A DNA stretch of 64,000 nucleotides from Psettodes erumei (GCA_016785225.1 JAFBJZ010000410.1:868001-932000), one strand, 5' to 3'; positions 37,654 through 50,987 are shown, counted from the stretch's first letter. The notes: a model not told the origin generated them from the sequence alone. Made by a program: numbers and translations.

Positions 37654-37911
37654 GGTCCCTGCAAACGTGCACGTCAGTCCATCAGTCGACATGACATAAA
37701 TTGGTTTCACTGTAAAAGGCAGTCTATTGTGTATATAGTCAGAAAAGAAAATTGCAATCAAATTACCAACATTGTGAGACAGAAATGTTCGTGATAAGAG
37801 AAATGTACTTTAAGGCTATTTTGAGTAATAGTAAATTACTTTTTTGCAGCATGCAGACGCGTAAAGTCACGAATCTAATAGGTCGTTACCTCAAGGCTTA
37901 AGTTGTCTTAC

Positions 37912-38150
37912 CTTTCAGAGGATGTTATTTCCCGCTAGTTTCTTTCAGGATTTAGAGAAAATGTAGAATCTTCAGTACGTTAAACTTCTATCCGGTGCAA
38001 AAGGGCAGCGTTGAATAATCCCATATCTGCTGCAGCGTCGCTTTTGGATCTATTGTAGCTCTGTGCTCTGATCAGAAAAATCCACTCGCGGTCTGGAGAG
38101 CAGAGGAAATGACTGCTCACTTCTCCCACTCTTGGCTCGCAGACTGACTC
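37912..38150 (-). promoter_or_regulatory. nr4a2: Probable nr4a2 noncoding first exon and promoter
   Basis: The first coding exon starts with an acceptor five nt before its ATG, so a noncoding exon must lie upstream. On the minus strand a GGTAAG donor ends a candidate exon at 37912. The sequence from there to about 38150 is GC-richer than the flanks. The upstream end is approximate and no clear TATA box was found. Confidence 0.45.
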
Positions 38151-38559
38151 CCAGTGACACCGACAATGTGCTTTTGTTTACGCGCTGCGCACCGTGTGCC
38201 AAACCCTATTACGCACAAGCCACAGAGGGGAGAGGGGGGAGTGGTGCGTGTGTGTGGGCACAGAAGTCGGGTCTAATTTGGAAGTAATGCCTGTGGCCCC
38301 CTTCTTCTGCAGTCTGCGTCATATTTGAGGTGTTTAATACACTATTAGATGTGGCTGTTACACGGTGCAGATGAAGCTATTTTGGTGTTAAAATTAAAAG
38401 TGGAGTCGTTTGCTGATAAATCTTCAAGCTTTAATCTGTGGTTTGAAGGAGCATCATTTTTCTTTTTTCCCACTTGTCACGCTTCACACTTGTTTAGTTC
38501 ACGAAACATTAAAATGTCGCCGTATTTGTGTGCTGAGGCATTTCCTCTGTGCTGGAAAC

Positions 38560-38790
38560 AAGGACGGATTATGAAAAAAAACGCCCCAGGGCACAAACAA
38601 AAATGAAAAGAACAAAAGTACTGTGCATCTTTTGTTGGTCGTTTGCTTTGAGTCTCTTTGTTGTTTGCTCATTTTGCTTGTATTTGTGGTCGTTTTGCAT
38701 CTTTTTTCCTGCTCATTTCTCATCTCTTTGCACTTATTTTTGCTCGACTTTGTGGTTGTTTTAAATCTTTTTGTGTGTCTGTGCGTGACG
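38560..38790. repeat. Degenerate T-rich minisatellite (about 24-bp unit)
   Basis: Imperfect tandem copies of a unit like TTTGTGGTCGTTTTGCATC, followed by TTTTT or CTCTTTG, occur several times (for example near 38625, 38685 and 38750). Similar T/G-rich minisatellites are common in spiny-rayed fish genomes. It lies between the nr4a2 and gpd2 first exons. Confidence 0.6.
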
Positions 38791-38879
38791 TTTTGCAGGT
38801 GAAACTCAGGCGCCCCTGAGCTCCTAATCCACCCGTCGCTGAAAGACGCAGAAAGCGACAGCTGGCGGCTCCTCTCCCC

Positions 38880-39154
38880 CTTTATTATTATCCTGAAGGA
38901 GGAGGAGGATGGAGGGGAAGACCGGCATTCTCCAACCTCGCCCTTCCCATACGCCGACAACGCCTCTGCTCGAACGTCATTGGACGAGCGTACCCGAGAG
39001 CTTCGTTCCGATTGGCTCCGCGCGGCGTCACTCAGCGCCTGCTCGGGCTTCCTGGTTGAAGCTGTCAAACACAGGCGAAGGCTGGATAACAACCGATGTC
39101 CCCGCTCCGCGTCGCCCTGAGCCAGTCTTATTCCTCCGCAAAACAACAAATCCT
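38880..39154 (+). promoter_or_regulatory. gpd2: Probable gpd2 promoter and noncoding first exon
   Basis: CpG-rich block with two inverted CCAAT boxes (ATTGG at 38979-38983 and 39011-39015, 32 bp apart). A strong donor, TCCT then GTAAGT, follows at 39154/39155. The gpd2 start-codon exon has its own acceptor at 41333, so an upstream noncoding exon is needed and this is the best candidate. The transcription start was not located. Confidence 0.5.
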
Positions 39155-41333
39155 GTAAGTGGGAACGTCTGCCGCACCACGCGCTGTTTTCTGGACATTT
39201 TTTAAAAAATGAGTCTGAACGTTTGAACCGGTGTTTGTGTTGGGAGAGAGCCAAAAAAAGGCGAAGCAACATCTGCAAGTTTCTCTTTGCTGGGGGCTGA
39301 AAGAATAACGTCCTTACAGCGTTACAGCGGAGGACAAGTTCATGTGCACATTTGGGTTATGAAATGGTAACGACAGCTTAGTTACCCCCGTAACGTCACT
39401 ACTTCCTGTGAACCCGTTTTTTTTCCAACGTAAAGAGCTTATTCCTGTCTGCTAAGACGAGGCTTGTTGTTGTTTTTTCCCTCAAAGACCAAACTGTGCT
39501 GACATTTTTAATCCACAGCAAGATGTCAGTGTAAAATAACAGACTTCCTCCTGAGTGCTGATAGATAATGGAGCAATGCACTGTAGCAATAAAGCTACTG
39601 AGCTCTACTAACCAGAAAAACATCACAGTGGAGGAAGGAGCCCCCCCCCCGCTGACACATAATGAGTGAATGACTGGGGCTGCGTCCCGGCATCAGCACG
39701 AGGAGGGAAAGTTCCACTTTCTGGTTGTGTCACTCACGCGTCAGTTCTTCAGTTTCATTCACGACAAGCAGACAGGCCTGTGGTTCATCCAGCTCAGCTC
39801 CACCCGTCAGCATCCTCCCCCCGGGGCTCATTATTGTCATGCCTGGCCTTTTACATTGTTCAGTAATGAGCCGCCTGTGAAAGGGTGTGAAAGCCAAAGG
39901 TTCGCCACTGACTTGGTTTGTTTTGGGTTTGGAAGACCACTACACAATGCACAAAAAAACAAACTTGTTATTTGGGCCTGCGTTAAATTATTTTCATGTT
40001 TATTCATCGTTTGATTATGAAAATTGTGATCCCATTACAGTCATCTAGAAACCACACCATTCAGGTGTCAAAGTTAGTATTAACACATCGAACACAGGAT
40101 GTAGATTTGAGTCAGGGAGAGTCACTTCGTCTTGTGGCACCGGACTTTTACACACTGTGTGTCACAGCTTCAGCCCCGAACGTGTGGCGTTGTGGTACGA
40201 TAAATCGCACTGTGCACACTCAGTTGTGTGGAGAGATTTATGTTTTTATGAGAAGCAATAAAACCAGGGCGAGTAATTTGTTTGCTTTTGGGTTTGGCTC
40301 TTATCAGGAATGCCCATCCCATGATCCTGCTAATTTGGGTTCAAGACATGTCAGACGTATCGTTGCAGTTTCGAAGTGATAAGCTCCAAACTGGTCAAAA
40401 GTTGGCAGTGGAACTACGATACTGATGACACAATATTATGCTGCTTGTAATAGGTCATTTGTTAGAGCAAACTGCTTATTGACATTTGTGCCATCTGCGT
40501 TTTATTAAAATGCATTAGAATCTGCCTCGGCCTCCGCCACTCCCTGGAAACCGTTAGTCAAAGTGCGCTACGCTGGGAGTGTGAATACTGTTTTTGGGGC
40601 TGCCCCCGATGGGAACAGAGGCCCTCCACCCTGCCGGGCGGGGCCAGTGTCGTGTTCTGCTCATTATGGAACATATGGTCATTATAAAGATGTGGAAACA
40701 CAATCCTGCCAACATACTGTATAGGATTATTTTTAAAGTTCACCAGTGGAATGATTTGTTGCACAGGTTCATCGTGGGTGGCTTCGCTTGTTCTTGCAGG
40801 ACGTTAAAACCAAAGATGATCTGCACATTTTAGCCTTTTTTGTAACAATGATTTGCATGAGATGCATGCTGTTGATGTTAACACTGCACAGTTGAACACC
40901 CATAATGATTTTGCAAGAGTTGCAAACTAACAGTCATTTTCATTATCGAGTCACCTGTCAATTAGTGTTTTCAGCTAATCAATTTTGTCTGATCATGTCG
41001 TGTTTTAAATGTCAAAAATGATCACAAATGACCACCACACGTTTCCAGTGGGAACGCGGTGTCCTTTAAGTTCTTATTCAGTCTGATGAACTTTTCTTTT
41101 AAAAAGTGTGAGATTCATAACAACAGGCACAAAGTCAGATTTTTTAATCCTTTTTCAAACATGTGCCAAATGTTTCTCGAACCGGAGAATTTTCTGTGAC
41201 ATGTGATTTAGGACTGTAAACCAGACACACCTCCCTCTCTGCACACACTACTTCCTCTTTTCACCAGTCAGAACCTCATAACCCAGGCGTCCCTGCTCCG
41301 TCTCCCCCTCACTGCGCTTTACTTGCTCCTCAG
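39155..41333 (+). other. gpd2: Inferred 5' UTR intron of gpd2
   Basis: About 2.2 kb with no coding exon in the gpd2 frame. A C run sits near 39641. The block 40440-40760 has low repeat content and enhancer-like composition (see findings). Confidence 0.45.
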
Positions 41334-41338
41334 GGCCG

Positions 41339-44300
41339 ATGGCGTTCAGGAGGGCTATGAAGCGGACGATGATCGTGGGGGCCGGGGCGGTCGCCACGGT
41401 TTTTGGTCTGTCCCACCTCATCGAGTACAGGAAGAAGCAGGTAGGGTGACGCAAAAAGTTTTTGAAGTCCGTCCAACAAATATTTGAGCTTTTTTTTCTT
41501 CTTCTTGTGGCATAAACAGGTTCCCAGAGTGTAAACATCCAGTTTTACAGGATTTGCCTGAAAATGCTGGCAGCTGTTCAAATACTTGCCGATTCTGAGC
41601 ATGACAACCGTATCATTATGAGTACAGTATTTCAGTCGACTTGGCCGGGAGGGTCTGCCTTTCAGGGCATGTCCTATCTAGATGTTGGAATGTGTTTGCC
41701 TTTGTCTCCAGGGAGGTTTTTTCTTCCTGACTGGATGTTTAACCAGTTGATATATGTATGAACATAAAAAAAGCAGTGTGACAAACACCAAACGTGTTTT
41801 TCTCCCACTTATTGGGTTGATTATGTCACATGGAAAATACATGTTATACATTCAGCTCTTAAAGTTGAAAAGCCTTTGACTTTCCTTTTTCCGTACGTCG
41901 ACAGTAATGTTTATTACAAGGTTTTTTTTGCGTGTGGGAAAGTGGAACTTCCCCGGCAGCGTTACTTCCAAACCTTAAATGACGTTTAATTGCATCTCCG
42001 ATCCAACACATTCATCACATCCATCCATCGCTAAGGTGCCTCAAAGCTCCGCCGCCCGTCGTCTTCACACACACAGGAATAACCACACGGCTCGGCTTTG
42101 TTCGAGATGGACGAGCAGCTGTGTTTCCCCCGACCTCTGACCTGACGGAGGCCTTATTTTAGGCACAGCGACATACCGGCCTTTATTTGACTGTACAATC
42201 TAATGTGAACTCTGTTTTGTGTCCTGGCGCGATAATGTCCTCTCTTGCCCATCGCCATCCTCTCAACCAAGCATGGATTGGTAAGCAAGAAGTCGACCCT
42301 GATGAAATATAATTATTTTCACAATAGTTTGTAATCATGCATGCATCTAATCCCAGTAATTGCAATGCTGATGAGATGAATGTCCGTCTTGTCTCCTTTA
42401 GCGAGGGCATACGGCTTGGAGAAGTTTTTTCAAGACAGATTGGCCGATTGGCTATTAGCATGGGCCTTCGCTGACTTAACTTGATTACAAGGGGGTGGGG
42501 GGGGCACACTGGGACTTAATTCTGTGGAGATGTTTGTCTGTATGCATCATCAAAAATAGACAATGATTATATCATGGTCTTGTTTGCGGTCGCGGGCCAA
42601 AAATTACAAACGCCTGCTACGATTTGCAAGTCAAATGCTGCGGTGGCTTCAAAGCAGCTTGATGCAATCATTTAGCCTGAACTGCTTCATAGAGAGATGA
42701 ATAAATATTTCATTAGGAGTCAAATCTCACATTCTTGTATCAGAGGGGAGCTGCGTTTTTTTTTTATTGTAGCTGTGGTCTTTAGATTCATTTTGCCATG
42801 ATATCCAAAAGCTGGAATTTTGGGGTTTTATTTTGTAAAGTTGAGCAGCATGTTGCAGCAGGTAGTAACCCTGAGCAAACTGCTTTGCTACTAATCACAA
42901 TGAGAATATGGTCTTCTTTGTTTTAGCAACACTTCACTTGGAAACTGAAGGTGAAAATGAGACATCATGTGCACGACGTCATCTCACTGCCAAGAATAGC
43001 TGCAGAAAATCAATCTTTGACTTGAGATTGAAAGCTTATTCTTGGATTTGTGCATTCAGACTGAACTCATCTGGTCGACATGTCATTTTGACTTACTGTT
43101 AAAAAAAAAGTAAAACTACTGTTTCAATTAAAATGAAAAAATTCAATATCTTACCTAAGTAAAAGAAACTAAAGTCAGCCAAATTTGTCACAGTGAATGA
43201 ATGAATCCGTCAAAATCCCACCAGGCCTCATCATTCAGTCCTAATGCATAACAACCGTTATGTACCTTCCATCCATGCACATTAAAAGCATACAGCTGTT
43301 TGTGTTACAGTCGTGTCATCACACCGAATCCATAATGTATGAAAGTGATTGCAAGTCATTATATCATGTGATTTTATGAGTGATTATAATACAAGAGCAA
43401 TGCATAAACTCCTGACACTGAAAGCGGAAGCTTATGATGTCTCACGTGCATCTCAAGGAAAGTGTTGCTATGTTTTTAAAATAGAGTTTAACATAGAAAT
43501 AGAGATAGAGATAATCTTTTTCAGAGTTTGCAGGAGTTCAGGGTGTTGTCTGAAGGCTCCGGGCTCATCGTGGCTGCCATTGGCGTCTCTGTGTCACCCT
43601 CAGGCTCGGTTAGCGCACGTGGCGGCGGAGGCAGAACTGAAGGTTCCCTATGTGGACGAGCTTCCGACCCGGCAGGCCCAGCTCGCGGCGCTGAGGAACA
43701 CCGAGTTTGACGTGCTGGTGGTCGGAGGAGGGGCCACGGGGGCAGGATGTGCCTTAGACGCTGTCACACGCAGTAAGCGCACCGTCAGCAGATCTGCTTT
43801 CATGCGCCACGCTCTCCTGGGATGCAACAGATCTGGCGCTCTGATATTGTCCTGATGGAGGGAAACGCCTCACAGGCATGAATGAGTCCAGCTCCGAGAC
43901 ACAAAAGCTTAGCTCTCACTGAAAGTGCACTTTCAAGTTGTTTGATATTAATGCAACTTTATGATTTATGTTCTCCACAATGGAGAAATCAGTAGAAGCT
44001 TGTGAAGACATATTACGAGTGTGTCTGCTTATCTTCTGATCTATCTTATGATTTTCCTGAAGACCTCAAGACTGCCCTGGTGGAGAGGAGCGACTTCTCC
44101 TCAGGGACGAGCAGCCGTAGCACCAAGCTGATCCACGGTGGAGTCCGCTACCTTCAGAAGGCCATCATGCAGTTAGACTACGAACAGGTTCCTCCTCGTC
44201 TTCTTTATCTGTCATCTTCTGCCATCGCCTGTTTTGTTTCTTTACTCTCATCCTGCGTCTGAACCAGTACATGATGGTGAAAGAGGCTCTGCACGAGCGA

Positions 44301-47300
44301 GCAAACCTCCTGGAGATCGCGCCTCACCTGTCTGCGCCGCTGCCCATCATGCTTCCCGTTTACAAGTAAGTCGCGCAGTAAGCAAATATCACAGCGCATG
44401 AAAGCACCACATCTGTTTTCATTTCAGTTTGTATCGGACTCTTGATCGCTGTGGCGTTTCCCCAGATGGTGGCAGTTGCCTTATTACTGGGCCGGGATCA
44501 AGATGTACGACCTGGTGGCCGGAATTCAGTGCCTGAAGAGCAGCTACGTCCTCAGCAAGACCAAGGCCTTGGAGCTGTTCCCCATGCTGAAGAAGGACAA
44601 GCTGGTGGGAGCCATCGTCTACTACGACGGTGAGTCGCTGCTCTTTTGCTGAACCGGTCTGACGGAGTCAAACAGGAGATTAAAGCCTGCGCTCCGCTGG
44701 AGGAGGCCTCAGATGTAAAGTCCCTCCTGTGGTGTTCACGTGTCCACCGGGTGTCCGGCTGAGTGCGAGGAGATTTGTGCCCGGGGCGTCGCTTCCTCTC
44801 CACCACAGGAAATAACAACTGTGTGTTAACTGCAGGCCTCACTGAGTATCACATCACAACAGGCGCCTTTTTACTTATTAATGCTGTTCAACAGTGAGAC
44901 AAAATTAGACTTTCATCAAAATCTGCATCTTGTTACGGTGCAAAAACATAAATCTGTGCAGATAGTAAAGGATATGAATGAAGTGGCAAACATCCTGGAG
45001 CCTGAATGTTTTTCTCCCCCGATGTAAAAATGAAACTGGATTCACTGCAGGCTGCGAGAAGGGACGAGCATTTTCTCAGTACGAGGCAGCATATGTTTGA
45101 TTTCCACCTCCTCCTCCCGCTCCCCAGCATCGGGAGGGTGGAGGTGGAGGGGGTGGGGAGGTTGGGTGCAAGATAGTGGAGAGGAGGGGGCGTCTTTTCT
45201 CCAATTATGCCGTCTGGAACAATCACGCGCGTGACATTTCAAAATCTGACCTTCTCTCCCGGCGGTGCCGAGCTCGGCGCCGAGGAGCGTTGTCGTCGTC
45301 GTCGTCGGTTGGACCAGCCGTTCTCCCGCTGTCTGGGTTACCGCTGCTCCTGCCGACAGCACGGGCTCTTTTATTCTCACAAACATACTTGCGGGCCTTA
45401 TCCTCTCATTTTGAACCGGCTCTGCCATATATGAGTTTTCTTGCAACGTGCTGGACGCTCTGGAAAATATGTTTCCTGAGGTGCTCCTAACATTTTGCCC
45501 CTCTCAGGCAGATAGAACGTGAATTGAGAAATGTTAGAAACACATTGTCAATGTAGTGGAGTTCCACCTTTAACTTATTTTTGTCCTGTAGTACATGGTC
45601 AGTTCTGATATTGTTTAAACATTTTTAAGTGCTCTTGGTTTTACTTTTGCACATATTATCAGAAACCCTCTTGTTTCTTTCTCCACACCCTCCCGTTTCA
45701 GGGCAGCACAACGACGCCCGGATGAACCTGGCCATCGCCCTCACGGCGGCTCGCTACGGCGCCGCCATGACCAACTACACCGAGGTGCTTCACCTGCTGA
45801 AGTCCAAAGACCCGCAGACCGGCAAAGAGAAAGTGTGCGGCGCTCACTGCAGAGACGTCATCACAGGTGAGGCGCCCTCACTTTTATTTTTCATACAAAG
45901 GTGGAATCTGTCTTCCAATCCAGAAGCCATTTGAAGTGGCTGTGGGGTGATGAGCTGTTAGTCTGCAAAGGTCAGCAGGTATCAGGGGATCCAGAGAAAT
46001 CTGTCCACCTGTCATTTCACAGGGCGAAATAATGAACGTTCCCTCTCACAGCTGCCTGTTTTACTCACAGTCTAATTTGTACAGTTAAATGTATGTTGTT
46101 TTTATAACAGGACAGGAGTTTGATGTGAAGGCCAAGTGTGTGATCAACGCCACCGGACCGTTCACGGACTCGCTGAGGAAGATGGACAACCAGGAAGCCA
46201 AGAAAATCTGCCAACCCAGCGCCGGCGTCCACATCGTCATCCCCGGATACTACAGGTACAACCGCATTTTTTTTTTTTTTTTTTATTAAAGTCCCGGAGA
46301 CGTCTGACTTGACTACTGCTATTTCAAATGCATTAACTTGTACATATTTATTCCTCAGTGTTTTTCTCATTCCTCCGTGTAAATACTAAGCCGGACTAAA
46401 CTATTACCTGACCTATACTTACATGCACAGGACAATCTTCTCTGGTTAAGATACAGCAGAGCAATAGAGTGGTTCTGTTCAAGTCCGAGCATTTTAAAGT
46501 TCAGCGCAGCTTATTGAGCGAAACCCGAGGGAGCGCGAGCCCTTTGAACGGCGGCAGAAATGCCAACCACCTAATTCTCCTCTTCCCTCTCTCTCGTCTT
46601 CCTCCTGCCGCTATCTGCCACCCCCGCCCCCTTTTCTCTTTTCTCCTGTTTTCTTCCACTTCCTCAACTTGCTCCTTTCCTCCGACTCTTTTTTTTCAGC
46701 ACTTCCTCCTTCTCAGTAATTCAGTAAATTAAAGTTCGATAATCTGCGTAAAGGGAGAATTAAATTAGCAGGCACAAATGAGACAATAATCAAGTGGACG
46801 TAAAGACCAACTGCGCCCGGTATTTCGTTTTAATCACGAATCCTCTTCGACAGTCCTGACAACATGGGCCTGCTCGACCCCGCCACGAGCGACGGACGCG
46901 TCATCTTCTTCCTGCCCTGGGAGAAGATGACCATCGCCGGCACCACCGACACCCCCACCGCCGTGACGGCGCACCCGATCCCGGGGGAGGAGGACATCAA
47001 CTTCATCCTGAGGGAGGTCCGCAACTACCTCAGCCCTGACGTAGAAGGTACAGGACTCCAGGTGTCTGTGTGTTTTTAAGTCTAAACACAAACTTATATA
47101 ATATCACATGTCTGTGCGCGTGCAGTGCGCCGGGGAGACGTGTTGGCGGCGTGGAGCGGCATCCGTCCCCTGGTGACCGACCCCAATTCCAAAGACACTC
47201 AGTCCATCTGCAGAAACCACATCGTCAGCATCAGCGACAGCGGCCTGGTCACCATCGCCGGTCGGTCTCTTTGTCTGCCTGAATGTTGGAGTTATTAACC

Positions 47301-50300
47301 GCGATGCTGACGTGCACACTTTCTGTTCTCCCACACACAGGTGGGAAGTGGACGACCTACAGGTCCATGGCCGAAGAGACTCTGGACGCAGCCGTCAAAA
47401 CCCACGGCCTCTCCTCCGAGCCCTGCAAGACCGTGGGACTGATGCTGGAGGGGTCGAAGGGCTGGACGCCGACGCTCTACATCCGCCTGGTGCAGGACTA
47501 CGGCCTGGAGAAGGAGGTCAGTGCTTAACGGTGCAGTTTTTTAAAAACGTCCAGATATCTGGTCACTGTTGCGCGATCAGACACTTACCTCAAGCTCGAG
47601 CTTCAACGGCAGCTCTGTCTCGAGGTACAGCGTGTCGGAAACATTTCCAGCATGTAGACCTTTACACTAGCTGCGACGCACAGAGGAGCAGACGCACACA
47701 GACGCACGCACATTCATGTGCAAAGCAACCTGTGAAAACCTGCTCGCTCGCACGGCAACAGCGGCGGAGCTGACATTAAAGCCGCTGCTGTAACAATGCT
47801 GACATTTCTACTCCACAAAAGACTGGACACACGTGGAAACGCACTGCACGCTCAACAATTTATCAACGGCATTAAGTAAGGGCGCATTGATTTACATCCG
47901 CCACGCGCCATCCGTCCAATAACCGGCCTGAGCGTTTTCATTAAATCCAATAGGACATTGTTTCATGAAGAAAAAGTAGCGGTGCAGCGAGCGCCTGCAG
48001 TATACTTACTCCTCATTAGAAGAACTCGGCACCGGCTCCCGTGTTCTCTGAAATATTCCGAAAAGGTCACTGTTGATATTTGGACAGCGTTTGCCCTTTT
48101 CCACATGATCGGCAAGCCGGCGATCTGAATGGCAAACGGCCCTCTCGTGTTCCGTAACGTACGACATCTCATTGACAAAGCGACGCCGACGTTTATCGTT
48201 CGACTCCGAAGAGGTGAAATCGATCGCGCGGAGACCCGGAGCTGCCACGAAGGTCCGAGCTCTTTTTCACCCGGAATTTTTTTTTTCACGTGTGGGTGCA
48301 CAGGTAGCGCAGCACCTGGCCTCCACGTACGGCGGGAAGGCGTTCGACGTGGCGAAGATTGCCCAGGTCACCGGGCAACGATGGCCGATCGTCGGGAAGA
48401 GACTGGTGTCTGAGTTCCCTTACATCGAGAGCGAGGTGAAGTGTGGCGTCGTGCTGACGTTAATAGCGCATCACGCAGGCGTTCGTTTTGTGTGAGAGTG
48501 CGTCGTCTTCCTCAGGTGCTGTACGCAATCAAGGAGTACGCCTGCACCGCCCTCGACATCATTGCCCGACGAACGCGCCTGGGCTTCTTGAACGTGCAGG
48601 CGGCCGACGAAGCGCTGCCACGCATCGTCCAGATCATGGGGAAGGAGCTGGATTGGAGTCAGGAGAGGAAGACTGTAGGGAACATGACAACACCCGTTCA
48701 CTTCACAACAAGTGAAGGCAGGTGAACGGCAGCACTGATCTGAGCCTCCCCTCTCTCTGCTGCTGTCAAACGTAGGCTGAGCTGGAAGCAGCTCGGAGGT
48801 TCCTGTACCAGGAGATGGGCTACAGGTCTCGCTCTGAGCAGCTGACCAAGACGTCTGAGATCAACTTGGACTACCAGGAAGTAGTCAGGTCGTTATTAAG
48901 CACTTCCTTTCTACCGAGTTTTAGGTCTCTCACCGTCTTTATTTGGTTTTACAGGAGATGTCCTTGCTAAATTAAGGTCATCAATGCTGCTCCTCTGTCT
49001 CACAGATACAAGAAACGTTTCCACAAGTTCGACAAAGAGAGCAAAGGATTCATCACCACTGTCGACGTCCAGCAAGTCCTGGACGTGAGTTTTCTGTCTA
49101 TCTATCTTTCATCTTTACGCACCCACATCTGCTTCTTCATTATAAAGCATCGATCCCCGTTCCTGTTTCTCTTCTCTGCAGAGCATCAATGTCCACATTG
49201 ATGAAAATGCGCTCCATGAAATCCTTAATGAGGTGGACCTCAACAAGAACGGACAGGTTGAAATTGATGAATTCCTGCAGGTAGGCAACCAACGTGTGCA
49301 GACAGTGATAATTCACAACACTCAGGCTTTTGCTCCCGATGACAAATAACGTCATTTCTCATATCAGCACATTCTTTGTTTTCTGTCGTAAAAAACAAGT
49401 GAAAAAGCAGGAAGAGAAAACTTGAAATGTGTTGATTTTCATTGGAGAAACTCAAGAAGAACAAGAAAAAAATTACAGACAGGACAATAAGAGCAACATG
49501 TGTGTGCAGCTTCAGCTGATGAGAGGAACCTCGCTTTATGTCGTCAGTGGCCTGTCTTGTCTTAAACATTTGAATCCTGAAATACAGGACTATACATTTA
49601 GACTGTAGCTACTAATGTACAGTGTGACGTTTAAACCCGCGGCACAAACGATCCTGTCGTTAAAATAAAGAGCGGCGTCCACCTGAGACGTGAGACTTCC
49701 CCGCACACAGAAGGTGTGAAGTCCAAACCAGCAGCTTTAAGCTAATGAGAGAGGAGAACCTCAGTGGGCGACCGGTGTAATGAGGCCTGACGCGTGTCCG
49801 GGGGCTTCTACTGCTAAATTACTTTCTCACAAAGAGTCATTACAGGGGAGCACGATGACAGCTGATGATTTAGTCTTCATTAGTGTCCTTCCCCCTCGCC
49901 GAGGGAACGAGCTCTTCGCCGGACGAGAGAAATCCGCCGAGAGTTGGAGCGTCACCGTTGTCCGCCGAATCTAAGTGCTGCGCTTTTGGTGACGCACAAT
50001 GAGCTCATCCTTATTTAACGCTGCGTGTCATGTCATTTGTGTTGCTGTGTTTGTTTGCCTGACCTGCGCGTGGATGACTTAGGGATGACAAACAGGTAGC
50101 GTGGCACGAATGCCACCGACTCCCCCTTTCCTGTGATCCCTACCAGGCTGAAGGGACAAACGCTCTGAAGACAGACAGTGTTAAAGCTGCACGAGGTCAA
50201 TCAGTGCATCACGAGCTTTGAATGGCGTCACATTAAGTGTTTGTGCTGTTCATGGTCAAGCTGAACACACCAGACAGATTAGATGAGTTCATCTTACTGA

Positions 50301-50739
50301 ATGTGCATTCTTCATTTTCATGTGAAAAGAAACAAACATCTCACACCTCGTCCAGCTTTAACACAAAAACAACAAGGTCGGTGTTGGTTTCTTGTTTCCA
50401 TTTTAACTCCCAGCATGTGAAGGTGATTGGACGGCTCTGAAGTCTCGCTGTGTGGAAGCCGGGTGGGTTTCTGTTTTGGTCTTTATTTTCCCCTCCGTCG
50501 CACAGATAATTATTTTCTACCTGTAGGAAAGCGGCGGTGGTTTTGACAAGTTAACCTTTCCCGCTGTTATCGCCGACATCCTCTGCTGTTTGTTTTTTTT
50601 CTCCCCTGTGCAGCTGATGAGCGCCGTGAAGAAGGGACACGTGTCGGGCTGCCGTCTGGCCATCCTGATGAAAACGGCCGAGGAGACTCTGGATAAGAGA
50701 GGCCCGGTGACGGTGGACCGCAGCGGGGGCGGAGTCTGA
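41339..50739 (+). CDS. gpd2: Mitochondrial glycerol-3-phosphate dehydrogenase (FAD), 16 coding exons
   Basis: Exons: 41339-41440, 43604-43772, 44063-44187, 44268-44365, 44466-44629, 45702-45866, 46111-46255, 46854-47047, 47126-47260, 47341-47516, 48304-48435, 48516-48674, 48776-48888, 49006-49084, 49182-49280, 50614-50739. Phases agree throughout; 726 aa (human 727). It oxidises sn-glycerol 3-phosphate to dihydroxyacetone phosphate on the outer face of the inner mitochondrial membrane, passing electrons to ubiquinone (glycerophosphate shuttle). Seen: a short basic/hydrophobic N-terminus (MAFRRAMKRTMIVGAGA), the FAD-binding VVGGGATGAG at about 73-82, the family motifs SSRSTKLIHGGVRYLQ and GGKWTTYRSMAE, and two C-terminal EF-hand regions (about 635-646 and 671-682; the second, DLNKNGQVEIDE, is canonical). 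The first EF hand is weaker, as in mammals. Confidence 0.96.
41441..43603 (+). other. gpd2: gpd2 intron after the start-codon exon
   Basis: A 2.2-kb intron without coding sequence. The block 42180-42480 has several homeodomain/OTX-like motifs and little repeat content and may be regulatory (see findings). Confidence 0.6.
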
Positions 50740-50785
50740 TGCTCCTGCGGCTCCTTTAAAGGTGGTAATGACAAACAAACCAACC

Positions 50786-50806
50786 AAAAAAAAAAAAAAA
50801 AAAAAA
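50786..50806. repeat. Poly-A tract in the gpd2 3' UTR
   Basis: 21 consecutive A starting 47 nt after the gpd2 stop codon. It is genomic and has no upstream polyadenylation signal, so it is a simple repeat and not a retrocopy tail. Confidence 0.85.
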
Positions 50807-50985
50807 GCACAGGTAGGGGCTCGATGCAAATGGCGCTATTTGAATGACAATATTGCAATCAAGCTGGCGGGGTCAATTTGGTCAAATGAGGTTGTGGACC
50901 AGCAACACTCCTGAATTTTTTTTTTATTGAAACGGTATCTAATGACTGAGGCTGAGATTTTTCATGAAGTCAAAGAGCCCATCTG

Positions 50986-50987
<2 letters not shown>

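Noticed and set aside
38499..39278. 259-codon open frame on the minus strand
   Set aside because: It overlaps the T-rich minisatellite and the gpd2 promoter antisense, has no recognisable domain, and its composition follows the repeats.
43349..43603. Open frame running into the second coding exon of gpd2 as an alternative N-terminus
   Set aside because: It crosses a strong acceptor at 43601-43603 and has no mitochondrial-targeting or family resemblance; the 41339 start gives a length matching known GPD2.
50786..50806. Poly-A tract as evidence of a retroposed gene copy
   Set aside because: gpd2 here has all its introns and the tract has no poly(A) signal upstream, so it is a simple repeat.
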